Shown: piece after piece, positions 17,065 through 28,084 of the stretch
Position numbering within the stretch: the first letter of the stretch is position 1
Layout of the letters: each line of letters starts with the position of its first letter
Source: PALSA-612 sp963773055
GTDB lineage: Bacteria > Actinomycetota > Thermoleophilia > Gaiellales > Gaiellaceae
Direction: 5' to 3'
Assembly: GCA_963773055.1 (NCBI GenBank)
Contig: CAVYZL010000006.1
Location: 1,054,001-1,118,000, forward strand
DNA: 64,000 bases
The notes under the pieces: model-generated
Seen by the model: the letters and a program-made list of their open reading frames with translations, nothing else
The model's database searches: none
What the model was told of the DNA's origin: nothing
Translations under genes and position numbers: made by a program

Positions 17065-20000
17065 CTACGGGCGCAGGATCGCCCGCCGCGGACCGGCGGT
17101 GAAGCCGGCCTCGACGAGGAGGGGCAGGAGCGCCGAGTCGGCCACGGGCTCGCCGTCGAGCCGCTCGACCGCAAGCCGCTTGCGCCGGCTCCGGCGCGCG
17201 TGCTCGACGAGGGCGCCAAAAGCTGGCCGTAGCCAGCTCTCGTCGGGCTCGCGCAGGGTTACGAGCGTCCGCCCACCCCGCTCGACGAAGAGCGCCGCAT
17301 CGCCTCCCAGCAGGACCACATGCGCGCCCGCGACGCGCGCCGCACGGCCGTCCGCTTTCTTCGGCCAGGGCAGCGCCGCCCCGTACGGCTGTGCGGGGTC
17401 GGCGGCAGCGAGCACGAGCGCCTCCGGCTCCTCGCCCTCGTGCGGCCGCAGCTCACGCAGCCGTTCAACCGCGCCGCCGAGCGCGAACTGCGCCCCGCCG
17501 AGGCCCTCGACGAAATAGCCGCGCCGGCAGAGGCCGAGCGTCTCGAGCGCCCGCAGCTCGCCGTAGACGGCTCCGTACCCTCCCGCGATCCCCTCCGCGC
17601 GGACACTGTCCCGCGTGACGATGCCCTGACGCTCGAGCAGGAGCTCGGCCAACGCTCTCGCACTCCGCTCCCCGTCGAGCCGAACGAGCGACCAGCGTCC
17701 CTGCGTCGCGGTCGGCGTGGTGACTCGCCGGCGAGAGAAGCGGCGCGACCTCCGCTCCGGCTTGGGCGTGCCGTACCGCCGCGCCGCGCGCAGCGGCTGC
17801 CACGCGTCATTCGCCACCTCGCCCGCCCACACGAGGTCCCAGAGCGCCGGCAGGCCGACCTCGGCGTCGAGGCCCGTCTCCTCGAGCAGGTCGTTCCAGA
17901 AAGCTGCAGAGCGGGCCAGCGCGTCGCGGATCGCATCGTGCGCAGCTCCCTCAGGCGCCGTCGCGGCGCCGACCCGGCCGAGGACCGACGCATCCTCGCG
18001 GAAGTAGACGGCGACGCGATCGAGCCCGGCGCCGACCCAGATCAGCTCCCCGGTCGCGCACAGGTGGTCGAGCTGCTCGGGCCGGTAGTCCGGCACGCGG
18101 CGCGGCAGCACCTCGCTCTCCCAGAGCGCCACCGGAAGCGGGAGCGCCTGGAGCGGCACGAGCGCCTCGCGCAGGGCCGCGCGCCTGTCGACGCCGTGCC
18201 AGGAGACGAGAAACCGTGCGTACGCCGACCGCTCGGCGGGCTCGACCTCCTTGCGCAGGGCGGCGAGCGATGCGCGCCGGAGGCGCCTGAGCACGTCGGG
18301 ATCGCACCACTCGCGCTCCGTGCCGCCGGGGCGCAGCTCGCCCCGCACGAGCAGATCGTCGCGCTCGAGCTCGCGCAGGATCGGCTCGACGTCACGATCG
18401 AACCGAGCCGATGCCTCCGCGGTCGTGAACGGCCCGCGTGCCCGAGCCCAGCGGTGGACGAGCTCGCGCAAGCTCGCCGCCGAGTCTGTGACGCTGAGGA
18501 ACGCATCGGGCAGGCCCGATGGGGGCATCGCACCGAGCGCGTCGCGGTAGCGGCCCGCGTCCTCGGCCGCGATCAGCCGCTCCTCGCCGGCGAGCCGTAC
18601 GAGCACGGCGCGGCGCTCGCGGAGCAACGACTCGGCCAGTGCCTGATCATATTCTCCTGAATGCAGGTCTCCTATACGTAAAAGTAAGAAGTGCAAATCA
18701 TCTGGAGTACGCGGGCTGCCACGCAACTGACGCTCGACCTCCTCCACGGCGTCGCGGTCGAGCAGGTCACGGAGCTCGTCCTGGCCGAGCAGCTCGCGCA
18801 GGAGGTCGCGGTCGAGGGACAGAGCCTGCGCGCGGCGCTCGGCCGGAGGCGTGTCGTCCTCGTACATGTACGTCGCCACGTAGTCGAAGAGGAGCGACGA
18901 CGCCATCGGCGAGGCGGACGGGGTCTCGACGTCGACCACGTCGATCTCCCGTGCCGCGACACGTGAGAGCAGCCCGCGCAGCGCCGGTAGGTCGAAGACG
19001 TCCTGAAGGCACTCGCGGTACGTCTCGAGCACGATCGGGAACGCGGGGAACCTTCGCGCGACCTGGAGCAGAGACTGCGCCTTCAGGCGCTGCTGCCAGA
19101 GCGGCGTCCGCTCGCCTGGCCGGCGACGCGGGATCAGGAGCGAGCGCGCCGCGTTCTCGCGGAAGCGCGACCCGAACAGCGCGCTGTCGCCGACCTCTCG
19201 CAGGACGAGCTCCTCGACCTCCGTGGGATCGGGCAGCAGCTCCTCGAGCGCCGGCGGTGCGTCGGCGTCGGGCAGGTGGAGCGCGATCCCGTCGTCCGAC
19301 CAGATCGACTGCACGTCGAGATCGAGCGACTCCCGAAGCCGGGCCGCGAGGGCGAGCGCCCACGGCGCGTGCACGCGTCCACCGTACGGCGTCAGCAGGC
19401 AGACGCGCCAGTCGCCGATCTCGTCGCGGAAGCGCTCGACGACGATCGTCCGGTCGGAAGGAACGGCGCCGGTGGCGGCCTCCTGCTCGCGAAGGAATGT
19501 GACGAGGTTCTCGGCCGCGCGCGGATCGAGGTGGTAGTCGGCGGCGAGCACTCCCAGCGCGTGCTCGTGGTCGAGCGCGACGAGCTCGCGCGAAGCCCGG
19601 CCGATCGCCTCACCGAGCTCGTACGGCCGGCCGACGCCCTCCCCCTTCCAGAACGGCACCGCGCCCGGTACGCCCGGCGCCGGCGTCACGAGAACCCGGT
19701 CGCGGGTGATCTCCTCGATCCGCCACGAGGAAGCGCCGAGGAGGAACACCTGTCCCTCGCGCGCCTCGTAGACCATCTCCTCGTCGAGCTCGCCGACCTT
19801 GCTTCCCGAGTCCGCGAGCTGAACCGTGAAGAGGCCGCGGTCGGGGATCGTGCCCGCGTTCGTCACGGCCAGCCGACGAGCGCCGGCGACGCCGCGGATC
19901 GTGCCGCCGGTCCGGTCCCAGACGATGCGCGGCCGGAGCTCGGAGAACGCATCCGACGGGTATCGCCCCGCGAGCATGTCGAGGACGTTCTCGAGCTGTA

Positions 20001-21345
20001 CGCGCGAGAGATCGGCGAACGGATATGCACGCCGGATCAGGTCGTGGAGCTCGTCGACGGCGATCTCGTCGTCGGCGCAGATCGCGACGATCTGCTGGGC
20101 GAGCACGTCGAGCGGATTGCGCGGGATCGACGTCTCCTCGATCGCGCCGTCGCGCATCCGCCGCGCGACGACCGCCGACTCGAGCAGATCGGCCCTGAAC
20201 TTCGGGAAGATGCGGCCCTTCGAGACGGCGCCTAGCTCGTGCCCGGCACGGCCGACGCGCTGCAGGCCGCGTGCGACGGACTTCGGCGACTCGACCTGGA
20301 TCACGAGGTCGACGGCGCCCATGTCGATCCCGAGCTCGAGCGACGACGTCGCGACGAGGCAAGGGATCTCGCCCCGCTTCAAGAGCTCCTCGATCTCGAC
20401 CCGCTGCTCGCGCGCGAGCGACCCGTGATGCGCACGTGCGAGCTCACGCTCGGCGAGCTCGTTCAGGCGCAGTGCGAGGCGCTCGGCGAGCCGACGGTTG
20501 TTGACGAAGACGATCGTCGAGCGGTGCGCCTCGACGAGTCTCAGGATCTCGGGGTAGATCGAGGGCCAGATCGAGCTCGCCGTCGGGCCGACCCCGTCCG
20601 TGATGTAGCTCCCGTCCTCGATCTCGGGCTGGAGCGTCGGCAGCGTGGCCGTGAGGTTCCGCATGTCCTCGACGGGGACGACGACCTCGAGGTCGAGCTC
20701 CTTCGCTCGGCCGGCGTCGATCAGCTCGATCGGACGGCCGCCGCCGACGAAACGTCCGATCTCCTCGAGCGGCCGCTGCGTGGCAGAGAGCGCGATGCGC
20801 TGGAGCGGCGCGTCGACCAGACGTTCGAGCCGCTCGACGGAGACGGCGAGGTGGGCGCCCCGCTTCGTTCCGGCGACGGCGTGCACCTCGTCGAGAATCA
20901 GCGTCTCGACCGAGCCGAGCATCTCCCGCGCCTGGGACGTCAGCAGGAGAAACAGCGACTCGGGCGTCGTGATCAGGATGTCCGGCGGCTTGCGGAGCAT
21001 CGCCTGGCGCTCCTTCTGCGGCGTGTCGCCCGTGCGTACCGCGACCGTCAGCGATGACTGGAGGCCGGCGAGCGGCGCCCGCAGGTTCCGTTCGACGTCG
21101 TAGTTCAGGGCCTTGAGCGGCGAGACGTAGAGCAGGCGCAGACCCTCCCCGGGCCGCTCGGCGAGCCGGTCGATGCCGTAGAGAAAGGCGGCGAGCGTCT
21201 TGCCCGAGCCCGTCGGCGCCTGGATCAGGACGCTCGCACCGCTCGCGATCGCCGGCCAGCCGAGCGCCTGCGCGGGCGTCGGCGCTTCGAAGACCCCTTC
21301 GAACCACGCCCGCGTCCGCTCTCCGAACACGTCGAGCGCGTCCAC
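17065..21345 (-). CDS. lhr: Lhr-family ATP-dependent DNA helicase
   Basis: Large superfamily-2 helicase (1426 residues), 3'-to-5', associated with DNA damage repair. Walker A APTGSGKT is near residue 44, DEVH near 172, SATQRPLEE is motif III, and ESPKSVARGLQRVGRAGH is motif VI. The winged-helix and large C-terminal Lhr-specific domains follow. The start is GTG at 21345. Its leader holds a consensus LexA-type box (21376-21389), shared with the divergent HhH-GPD gene. A 70-base patch at 18641-18710 is only about 41% GC and carries two TTA codons, unlike the rest of the gene, but the reading frame is kept. Confidence 0.95.
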   Translation of the reverse strand: MDALDVFGERTRAWFEGVFEAPTPAQALGWPAIASGASVLIQAPTGSGKTLAAFLYGIDRLAERPGEGLRLLYVSPLKALNYDVERNLRAPLAGLQSSLTVAVRTGDTPQKERQAMLRKPPDILITTPESLFLLLTSQAREMLGSVETLILDEVHAVAGTKRGAHLAVSVERLERLVDAPLQRIALSATQRPLEEIGRFVGGGRPIELIDAGRAKELDLEVVVPVEDMRNLTATLPTLQPEIEDGSYITDGVGPTASSIWPSIYPEILRLVEAHRSTIVFVNNRRLAERLALRLNELAERELARAHHGSLAREQRVEIEELLKRGEIPCLVATSSLELGIDMGAVDLVIQVESPKSVARGLQRVGRAGHELGAVSKGRIFPKFRADLLESAVVARRMRDGAIEETSIPRNPLDVLAQQIVAICADDEIAVDELHDLIRRAYPFADLSRVQLENVLDMLAGRYPSDAFSELRPRIVWDRTGGTIRGVAGARRLAVTNAGTIPDRGLFTVQLADSGSKVGELDEEMVYEAREGQVFLLGASSWRIEEITRDRVLVTPAPGVPGAVPFWKGEGVGRPYELGEAIGRASRELVALDHEHALGVLAADYHLDPRAAENLVTFLREQEAATGAVPSDRTIVVERFRDEIGDWRVCLLTPYGGRVHAPWALALAARLRESLDLDVQSIWSDDGIALHLPDADAPPALEELLPDPTEVEELVLREVGDSALFGSRFRENAARSLLIPRRRPGERTPLWQQRLKAQSLLQVARRFPAFPIVLETYRECLQDVFDLPALRGLLSRVAAREIDVVDVETPSASPMASSLLFDYVATYMYEDDTPPAERRAQALSLDRDLLRELLGQDELRDLLDRDAVEEVERQLRGSPRTPDDLHFLLLRIGDLHSGEYDQALAESLLRERRAVLVRLAGEERLIAAEDAGRYRDALGAMPPSGLPDAFLSVTDSAASLRELVHRWARARGPFTTAEASARFDRDVEPILRELERDDLLVRGELRPGGTEREWCDPDVLRRLRRASLAALRKEVEPAERSAYARFLVSWHGVDRRAALREALVPLQALPLPVALWESEVLPRRVPDYRPEQLDHLCATGELIWVGAGLDRVAVYFREDASVLGRVGAATAPEGAAHDAIRDALARSAAFWNDLLEETGLDAEVGLPALWDLVWAGEVANDAWQPLRAARRYGTPKPERRSRRFSRRRVTTPTATQGRWSLVRLDGERSARALAELLLERQGIVTRDSVRAEGIAGGYGAVYGELRALETLGLCRRGYFVEGLGGAQFALGGAVERLRELRPHEGEEPEALVLAAADPAQPYGAALPWPKKADGRAARVAGAHVVLLGGDAALFVERGGRTLVTLREPDESWLRPAFGALVEHARRSRRKRLAVERLDGEPVADSALLPLLVEAGFTAGPRRAILRP
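18641..18710. other. Low-GC patch with two TTA codons inside lhr
   Basis: Counting bases directly, 29 of these 70 are G or C, against about 70% nearby. On the minus strand it encodes part of TPDDLHFLLLRIGDLHSG, with TTA at 18679-18681 and 18685-18687, plus ATA, CGT and GGA codons. The amino acids still look like an Lhr segment and the frame is intact. Confidence 0.8.
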
Positions 21346-21375
21346 GGTTCCCAGACTACCGTCGCGGCCGTCGAT

Positions 21376-21389
21376 CGAACAAGTGTTCG
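21376..21389. promoter_or_regulatory. LexA-type SOS box between lhr and the HhH-GPD gene
   Basis: The sequence CGAACAAGTGTTCG is a perfect match to the Gram-positive/actinobacterial LexA consensus CGAAC-RNRY-GTTCG and is nearly palindromic. It lies 31 bases upstream of the lhr start (minus) and 25 upstream of the HhH-GPD start (plus), where a repressor could block both divergent promoters. Confidence 0.75.
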
Positions 21390-21413
21390 GTCGAGGAGTT
21401 GTACGATCGGCCC

Positions 21414-21983
21414 ATGTCGGCTCCGAACCGCCTGCACTTCACCGGTGACGATGCCGCCGACCGGCTGATCGCCGAGGACCCGTTCGCCCTCCTCGTCGGC
21501 TTCGCGCTCGACCAGCAGGTGACGGTGCCGACTGCATTCTCCGGGCCGCTGAAGATCCAGCAGCGCCTCGGTCGTCTCGACGCGGCGGAGATCGCGGGCC
21601 TTGATCCTTCACGGCTCGAGGAGGTATTCCGCGAGAAGCCGGCCGTCCACCGATTCCCTGGTGCGATGGCGACGCGGGTGCAGGACCTCGCCCGGACGAT
21701 CATCAGCGAATACGAGGGCGACGCGGCGCGCGTGTGGACGGACGCGGCTGACACCGACGACCTCAGGCGGCGCCTGGAGGGGCTGCCCGGCTTCGGCGAG
21801 ATGAAGGTGAAGGCACTCGCCTCGGTGCTCGACAAGCGGTTCGGGCTCGCGATCGCCCACCCGCTCGTGCCCGATCACCCGATGCTCGGCGACGTCGATT
21901 CCCCGTCGGCGCTCGCCGCGTACCAGGAGCAGAAGCGCGCCTACAAGGCCGCGCTACGCGCGAAGGAGCCGGCCGCGCGATGA
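21414..21983 (+). CDS. HhH-GPD base-excision-type protein
   Basis: 189-residue helix-hairpin-helix/GPD-fold protein resembling the uncharacterised actinobacterial TIGR03252 group. PFALLVGFALDQQVTVPTAF begins the fold, and the HhH motif is GLPGFGEMKVKA (about residues 123-134). The catalytic Lys and Asp of Nth/MutY glycosylases are not evident, so enzymatic activity is uncertain. Start ATG at 21414 is preferred over a TTG at 21399, because GAGGAG lies too close to the latter. It is divergent from lhr across a LexA box, which fits a DNA-repair role. Confidence 0.82.
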   Translation: MSAPNRLHFTGDDAADRLIAEDPFALLVGFALDQQVTVPTAFSGPLKIQQRLGRLDAAEIAGLDPSRLEEVFREKPAVHRFPGAMATRVQDLARTIISEYEGDAARVWTDAADTDDLRRRLEGLPGFGEMKVKALASVLDKRFGLAIAHPLVPDHPMLGDVDSPSALAAYQEQKRAYKAALRAKEPAAR

Positions 21984-22008
21984 TCCCCAGACCCAAGGGA
22001 GGTAACGC

Positions 22009-22302
22009 ATGCCGTTCACGTGGATGAGCTTCTCGACGATGACCACGCCGCTGATCAAAGGCAAGAGCCCGCAGGAGATCAAGGAGGCGATCGCTGAGAT
22101 CGTGGGCGACAAGCTGATCGAGGTCTACTTCGACATCGGGCAAGAGGTCGGCTACGTCCTGTTCAAGGACCTCGGCGGCAGCGCGGACATCAAGCTCGTG
22201 TCGCGGAAGGTCGGCGGCCTAGGGGTGACGAAGATGCTCGACGCGTCTCAGGCAGAAGTCGTGCTCGCGCCCAGGGACGACGACTTCGGCGCCGAGGAGT
22301 AG
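22009..22302 (+). CDS. Small protein, possibly GYD-domain-like
   Basis: 97-residue soluble protein with a strong ribosome site (GGGAGG, 6 bases before ATG 22009), 25 bases after the HhH-GPD gene. The pattern QEIKEAIAEIVGDKLIEVYF...GYVLFKDLGG...LGVTKML looks like an alpha/beta dimeric ferredoxin-type fold similar to GYD proteins (K-L-x-E-x-Y-F-x-x-G), but the match is by eye only. Function is unknown. Its 3' end overlaps the tail of the opposite-strand cyclase gene by about 55 bases. Confidence 0.65.
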   Translation: MPFTWMSFSTMTTPLIKGKSPQEIKEAIAEIVGDKLIEVYFDIGQEVGYVLFKDLGGSADIKLVSRKVGGLGVTKMLDASQAEVVLAPRDDDFGAEE

Positions 22303-25300
22303 CCGACCGCGCCGACGCGTCGCACGAACGCCTCCGCCGCCGTGGACGCGTCGCCGCCCGTGCGGAGACGCGCGTACGCCTCGTCGGGCAAGCTTCCGAT
22401 CGCCGCGTAGCGGTCCGCGGCAGTCGTCTCGTCGCCAGCGGCGAACGCGCTCGCGGCTTCGAGCCACGGCGTAGGATGCGCGACCTCTGCGGCTGCGGAG
22501 ACCATCTCCTCCCTGCGATCGAGCGCGACGAGGGCGAACGCGAGATCGGCGGTCCAGTACGTGGCGGTCGCGACGGTGCTTGCGCGCCAGGCTGCGAGAA
22601 GCTCGTCGGCGTGCGTCGACGCCCGCTCCGCGTCGCCGGCGGCGGCGAAGACCCGAGCACCGAGGGCGAGCGCCGGAAACAGCGCTTGCGGGTATTTGAC
22701 CTCTCGACCGAGCGCGACGTACGGCACGACGTCCTGCTGCGCAGCGGAGAGATCGCCCCGCCCTAGCCCGATCCAGCCCGCGCACGAGCCGCGCGCCGAG
22801 CTCCGTGTAGTAGTCCGCTGAGCCCTCCACCTCCGACAGCAGCGCGGCTGAAGCCGTGATCCCCTCGTCCCAGAGCCCGCGCCAGTAGCACTCGAACAGC
22901 CGCTCGATCGCGAACCAGCGGATCCCGGTCGCGTCCCCGAAGCGCTCCGCCGCCCGACGGCCGTCCGCGTGCACCGCGAACGCGCGCTCGAGGTCGCCGA
23001 GGTGGGCGAGCGTCGTGCCGAGGTTCAGGCGGCCGCGGACGCTCTCGAGCGATCCCGTCTCGTCAGAGATCTCGACGCTCTGCTCGAGGTCCCGAACACC
23101 CTCGCGATCGCCAAGCGTCACCCGCGCGTAGCCGATGTTGTTCAGCGCGTGCGCGCGGATCTCGTCGAGCCCGAGCGCCTCGGCCATGGCGAGCGCTTCC
23201 CGGCCGAGGCGGATCGCCTCCTCCGACTCGTACGCGGCCGCCCGGAACCGCGAGAGCGTGCTCAGCACGTAGGCCTTCTGCCGCGACGACGGCTCACCGG
23301 CGAGCAGGGCCACGGCGCGCTCGAGACGCGCAAAGGCATCCACGAGCTCGCCCTGCCTGAACGCAAGCTCGGCCAGGAGCACGTCTGCCTCGGCGGCCAC
23401 CTCGAGGTCGCCCGACTCGAGCAGGCGTGCACGGGCCGTCTCGAGCTCCTCGCCTCCGCCCCCCTCGGCACGGAAGCGCGCGACTCCGAGCCGGAAACGT
23501 ACGTGCGGCTCGGCTGCATCCTCCTCGGGCCACAGTGCGAGCGCGCGCTCGTAGAAGCGCATGGCGGCGACGAAGGCGTTGAGCGACAGCGCGTGATCAC
23601 CTGCGGCACGGAGGGCGAAGCGGGCACGACCCGTGAGCTCTTCCGTCGGCTGACGCGACAGCGTCGCGAACTCGAGCGCGGTCGCGTAGTGGTGCGCCGT
23701 CATCTCAGCGAGGTTCGCGGCGCGGTCCGGGGCGAGCGCGGCGATCCAGTCGCCGGCGAGCCGGTGCATGTCGGCACGGCGCGCCCGCGGGATCTGGCCG
23801 TACGCGATATCCCGGATCAGGACGTGCGCGAAGGCGTACTGCTCCTCGTCCGCAACGGCCGTCCGGGTCTCGGCGTGAACGAGGCCCTTCTGCGCGAGCT
23901 CACCGAGCCGTGCCTCGACGTCTTCCCGCCGCATGCCTGCGACGTGCGCGAGCGCCCCGACCCAGAACGCCTTGCCGACGACGGCGGCGTCCTGGAGCAC
24001 GGCCTTCCCGTCCAGCGAGAGCGCATCGAGGCGTGCCGCGATCAGCGCCTGGAGCGAGTCGGGCAGCGGCAGCTCTCCCTCGGCCGGGCGCTCGATCAGC
24101 ATCCGCGCGTACTCCTCGGCGTACAGCGGGTTGCCCGCGGCGTGCGCGAGCAGGCGCGGCCAGACGTCGCCCCGCACCGCGGTCTCCTCGAGCAGCGAGC
24201 CGAGCAGCGCGACCGTCTCCTCGGACGTCAGCGCCTCGAGCGTCCGCACGCCACGCCACTTCGGCCGGCGCTCGAGCAGCTCGGGACGCGCCGTGCAGAC
24301 GATCGCGAGCGGGACGTCCGTGCTCCACGCGGCGAAGTGCTCGACGAGGTCGAGCATGCCGTCGTCCGCCCAGTGCAGGTCTTCGAACGCGAGCACGAGC
24401 AGGCCGCAGTACCGCGCCACGCCCGCTACGTAGCGGCGCCACGCGGCGAACGCCTCGCGCTGGTCGCCCGGTTCGCCGCCGAGCCCGACGAGCGGCCGCA
24501 GGTGACGCTCTACCCACTCCGCGTCGCCCAGGTCGCTGACGGCGGTCGTCACCGACGCCTGCAGGCGCTCCGCGGCGACGTGCGCGGAGTCCGTCTCGAG
24601 AATCCCGGCCTGCGCCTTGACGATCTCCGCGAACGCCCAGAAGGTGACGCCGGCGCCGTACGGGAGGCAGCGCCCCTGGCGCCAGCTGAACGGCGAGCCG
24701 GCGGCGTCGAGCCTCAGGTGCAGCTCCTCGAGCAGCCTCGACTTGCCGAGCCCGGCCTCCCCGATGAGCGTCACGACGCGAACCGACGGATCCGCCCGTG
24801 CCTGGTCGACGGTCGCCGAGAGCGCGTCGAGCTCTCCCCGCCTACCGACAAGCGGAGAGTACGTCGGCGTCGAGCGCGCGGGCGCGGGGGCGGCCGAGCG
24901 GAGCGCCGCCGCCTCCCACGCCACGACGGGATCTCGCTTCCCCTTGGCGGCGACCGGCTCGAGCGCCCGATACTCGACCGCCGCGCTGGTCGCCTCGTAC
25001 GTCCCACGGCCGACGACGATGGCTCCGGGCGGCGCTGTCTGCTGCAATCGCGCTGCGGTGTTGACGATGTCGCCGGCGACGGTGGTCTCGCCACGGCTCG
25101 GGTCGGCGCGGAGGTTCGTGAGCACCTCCCCGGTCGCGATGCCGATCCGAACCTGGAGCGCGAGATGAGGATCGGTGACGTTCAACTCCTTGATCACGCG
25201 GCGAACGCCGAAGGCGGCGCGCACGGCACGCTCCGGATCGTCCTCGTGGGCCGCGGGGACGCCGAAGATCGCCATCACGGCGTCGCCGATGAACTTCTCG

Positions 25301-25548
25301 ACCGTGCCGCCGAAGCGCTCGAGCTCGGCGCGCACATGGCCGTAGAACGGCGTCAGCAGCAGCCCGACCTCCTCGGGGTCGAGCAGCTCCGCCCGGCCCG
25401 TGAAGCCGACGACGTCGACGAAGAGGATCGACACGACCTTTCGCTCCGTGCCGAAGGCAGGGAGGCCCGGCGCAAGGTGCATGCCGCAGGCCGAGCAGAA
25501 GCGCGCCGTCGACGCGTTCTCCTCACCGCACCGTGAGCACGCTGGCAT
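22248..25548 (-). pseudogene. Class III adenylate/guanylate cyclase-AAA ATPase-TPR regulator, frameshifted near the C-terminus
   Basis: Large multidomain signalling protein. Residues 4-24 hold a zinc ribbon (CSRCG...CSACG). A class III cyclase domain (about 35-210) has the metal Asp residues in FVDVVGFT and FIGDAVMAIFG. An AAA/STAND-type ATPase has Walker A GEAGLGKS and LAFEDLHWADD, and TPR repeats follow. Translation from ATG 25548 is continuous to about 22780, then the conserved frame shifts by one. An extra C in the CCC at 22777-22779 separates GARLVRG from WIGLGRGDLSAAQQD, and the tail then runs to a stop at 22248. Reconstructed length is about 1099 residues. Without correction the protein ends in unrelated Arg-rich sequence. 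The break is either a sequence error or a recent mutation; most of the protein would survive. Confidence 0.85.
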
Positions 25549-25577
25549 CGTCGGAACGTTAGGTCATTCTCTTCTCC

Positions 25578-26484
25578 ATGATGAGAGCGCTCGCCGTCGT
25601 CGCCCTTGCGGTCGGGTTCCTCGCGGTCGCGTCCGGCGCCCGCGTGCCGGGCGCGCCCCGCTGTCCCGTGTTCCCTGCGACGAACCCGTGGAACGAGCGG
25701 GTCGACCGGTTGCCCGTCGCGGCGCGATCGACCGAGATCGTCGGCTCGATCGGTGCCGGCGCGACCCTGCACGCCGACTTCGGGTCGGGCCTCTGGGAAG
25801 GGTCGCCGATCGGGATCCCGATCACGGTCGCCCCCGGATCGCAGAAGCGCGTGCGCGTCTCGTTCCTCTACGCGGATGAGTCGGATCGCGGGCCGTATCC
25901 CATCCCCGCGAACGTCCGCATCGAAGGAGGCTCCGACCACCACGCCGTGATCGTCGACCGCGACGCCTGCCGGTTGTACGAGCTCTACGCGCTCGAGCAC
26001 ACCGGATCGCGGTGGAAGGCCGGCTCCGGCGCGATCTGGGATCTCCGCTCGAACCGCCTTCGCCCAGCGGGCTGGACGTCAGCGGATGCCGCGGGGCTTC
26101 CCATCCTCCCGGGCCTCGCGCGCTACGAAGAGGTCGCCGCAGGCCGGATCGACCACGCGCTCCGCTTCACCGTTTCGAAAACGCGTCGCGCTTACGTCTA
26201 CCCCGCTCGCCACTACGCGAGCGACGAGACCGATCCCTCGCTCCCGCCAATGGGCCTGCGCGTCCGCCTGAAGGCGGGCTACCCGATCGCCGGCTTCCCG
26301 CGGCAGGCGCGCGTCGTCCTCCAGGCGTTGAAGCGCTACGGGATGATCGTCGCCGACAACGGCACGAGCTGGTACATCACCGGCGCGCCCGACCCGCAGG
26401 TGGTCGAACGATCAGCTGCACACGCTGGGCCGCGTGCCAGGCTCCGCCTTCGAGGTCGTCGACACCTCGAAGCTCCGCCCGTAG
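25578..26484 (+). pseudogene. Secreted protein of unknown function, frameshifted near the 3' end
   Basis: About 300 residues when repaired. An N-terminal signal sequence (RALAVVALAVGFLAVASGA) precedes a mature protein starting with CPVFPATNPWNERVD. No catalytic motif is recognised; it resembles a widespread family of secreted proteins with GSDHHAVIVDRDACRLYELY and AGSGAIWDLRSN. The frame is intact to about 26390. After GAPDP the conserved ending (WSNDQLHTLGRVPGSAFEVV) is found one base out, from 26401 to the TAG at 26482-26484, so there is one extra base at about 26392-26400. It is divergent from the cyclase gene, with 29 bases between starts. Confidence 0.8.
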
Positions 26485-26496
26485 GAGTAGGCGGGC

Positions 26497-27675
<1,179 letters not shown>

Positions 27676-27684
27676 GCGGGCAGT

Positions 27685-28053
27685 CTACGGAGCGGGTTTG
27701 TGAGAAACGGCCTCGACGTTGTTGCCGTCGGGATCGAGGACGAACGCGCCGTAGTAGTGCTCGTGGTAGTCCTCGCGGATCCCGGCGGGGCCGTTGTCGG
27801 TTCCGCCTGCCGCCAGGGCTGCCTCGTGGAACGCGTCGACCGTCGCGCGGTCGGCGCTCGCGAACGCGACGTGCGTTCCGGTGCCGAACGGCTCGCGCTC
27901 GACGATCCAGAACTCCGGCTTGCCGGCCGGCCCGTAGCCGCACGCGTGGGGGAACTCCATCACGATGCCGTAGCCGAAGACCGCGAGCACCGCGTCGTAG
28001 AAGCGTTTGCTCGTCTCGTAGTCGCGCACGTTGAGCCCAACGTGGTCGTACAT
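27685..28053 (-). CDS. VOC-family (glyoxalase/dioxygenase-like) protein
   Basis: 122-residue single vicinal-oxygen-chelate domain: MYDHVGLNVRDYETSKRFYD at the start, HVAFASADRATVDAF in the middle and GAFVLDPDGNNVEAV at the end, with His and Glu ligands in the expected places. The enzymatic role is undetermined; lactoylglutathione-lyase-like annotation would be over-specific. It probably forms a two-gene unit with the acyl-CoA dehydrogenase. It is divergent from the amidohydrolase, with 31 bases between starts. Confidence 0.88.
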   Translation of the reverse strand: MYDHVGLNVRDYETSKRFYDAVLAVFGYGIVMEFPHACGYGPAGKPEFWIVEREPFGTGTHVAFASADRATVDAFHEAALAAGGTDNGPAGIREDYHEHYYGAFVLDPDGNNVEAVSHKPAP

Positions 28054-28084
28054 CGCCACACCTCCTGTCGATACTGTCGCGCCA

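Noticed and set aside
18846..18880. Palindrome GTACATGTAC as possible operator
   Set aside because: It lies inside the lhr coding frame with ordinary conserved residues on both sides.
22969..25536. A very long open frame (about 855 codons) on the + strand
   Set aside because: It is antisense to the cyclase/ATPase gene, is Arg/Glu/Val-rich without domains, and arises from the high GC codon bias of the opposite strand.
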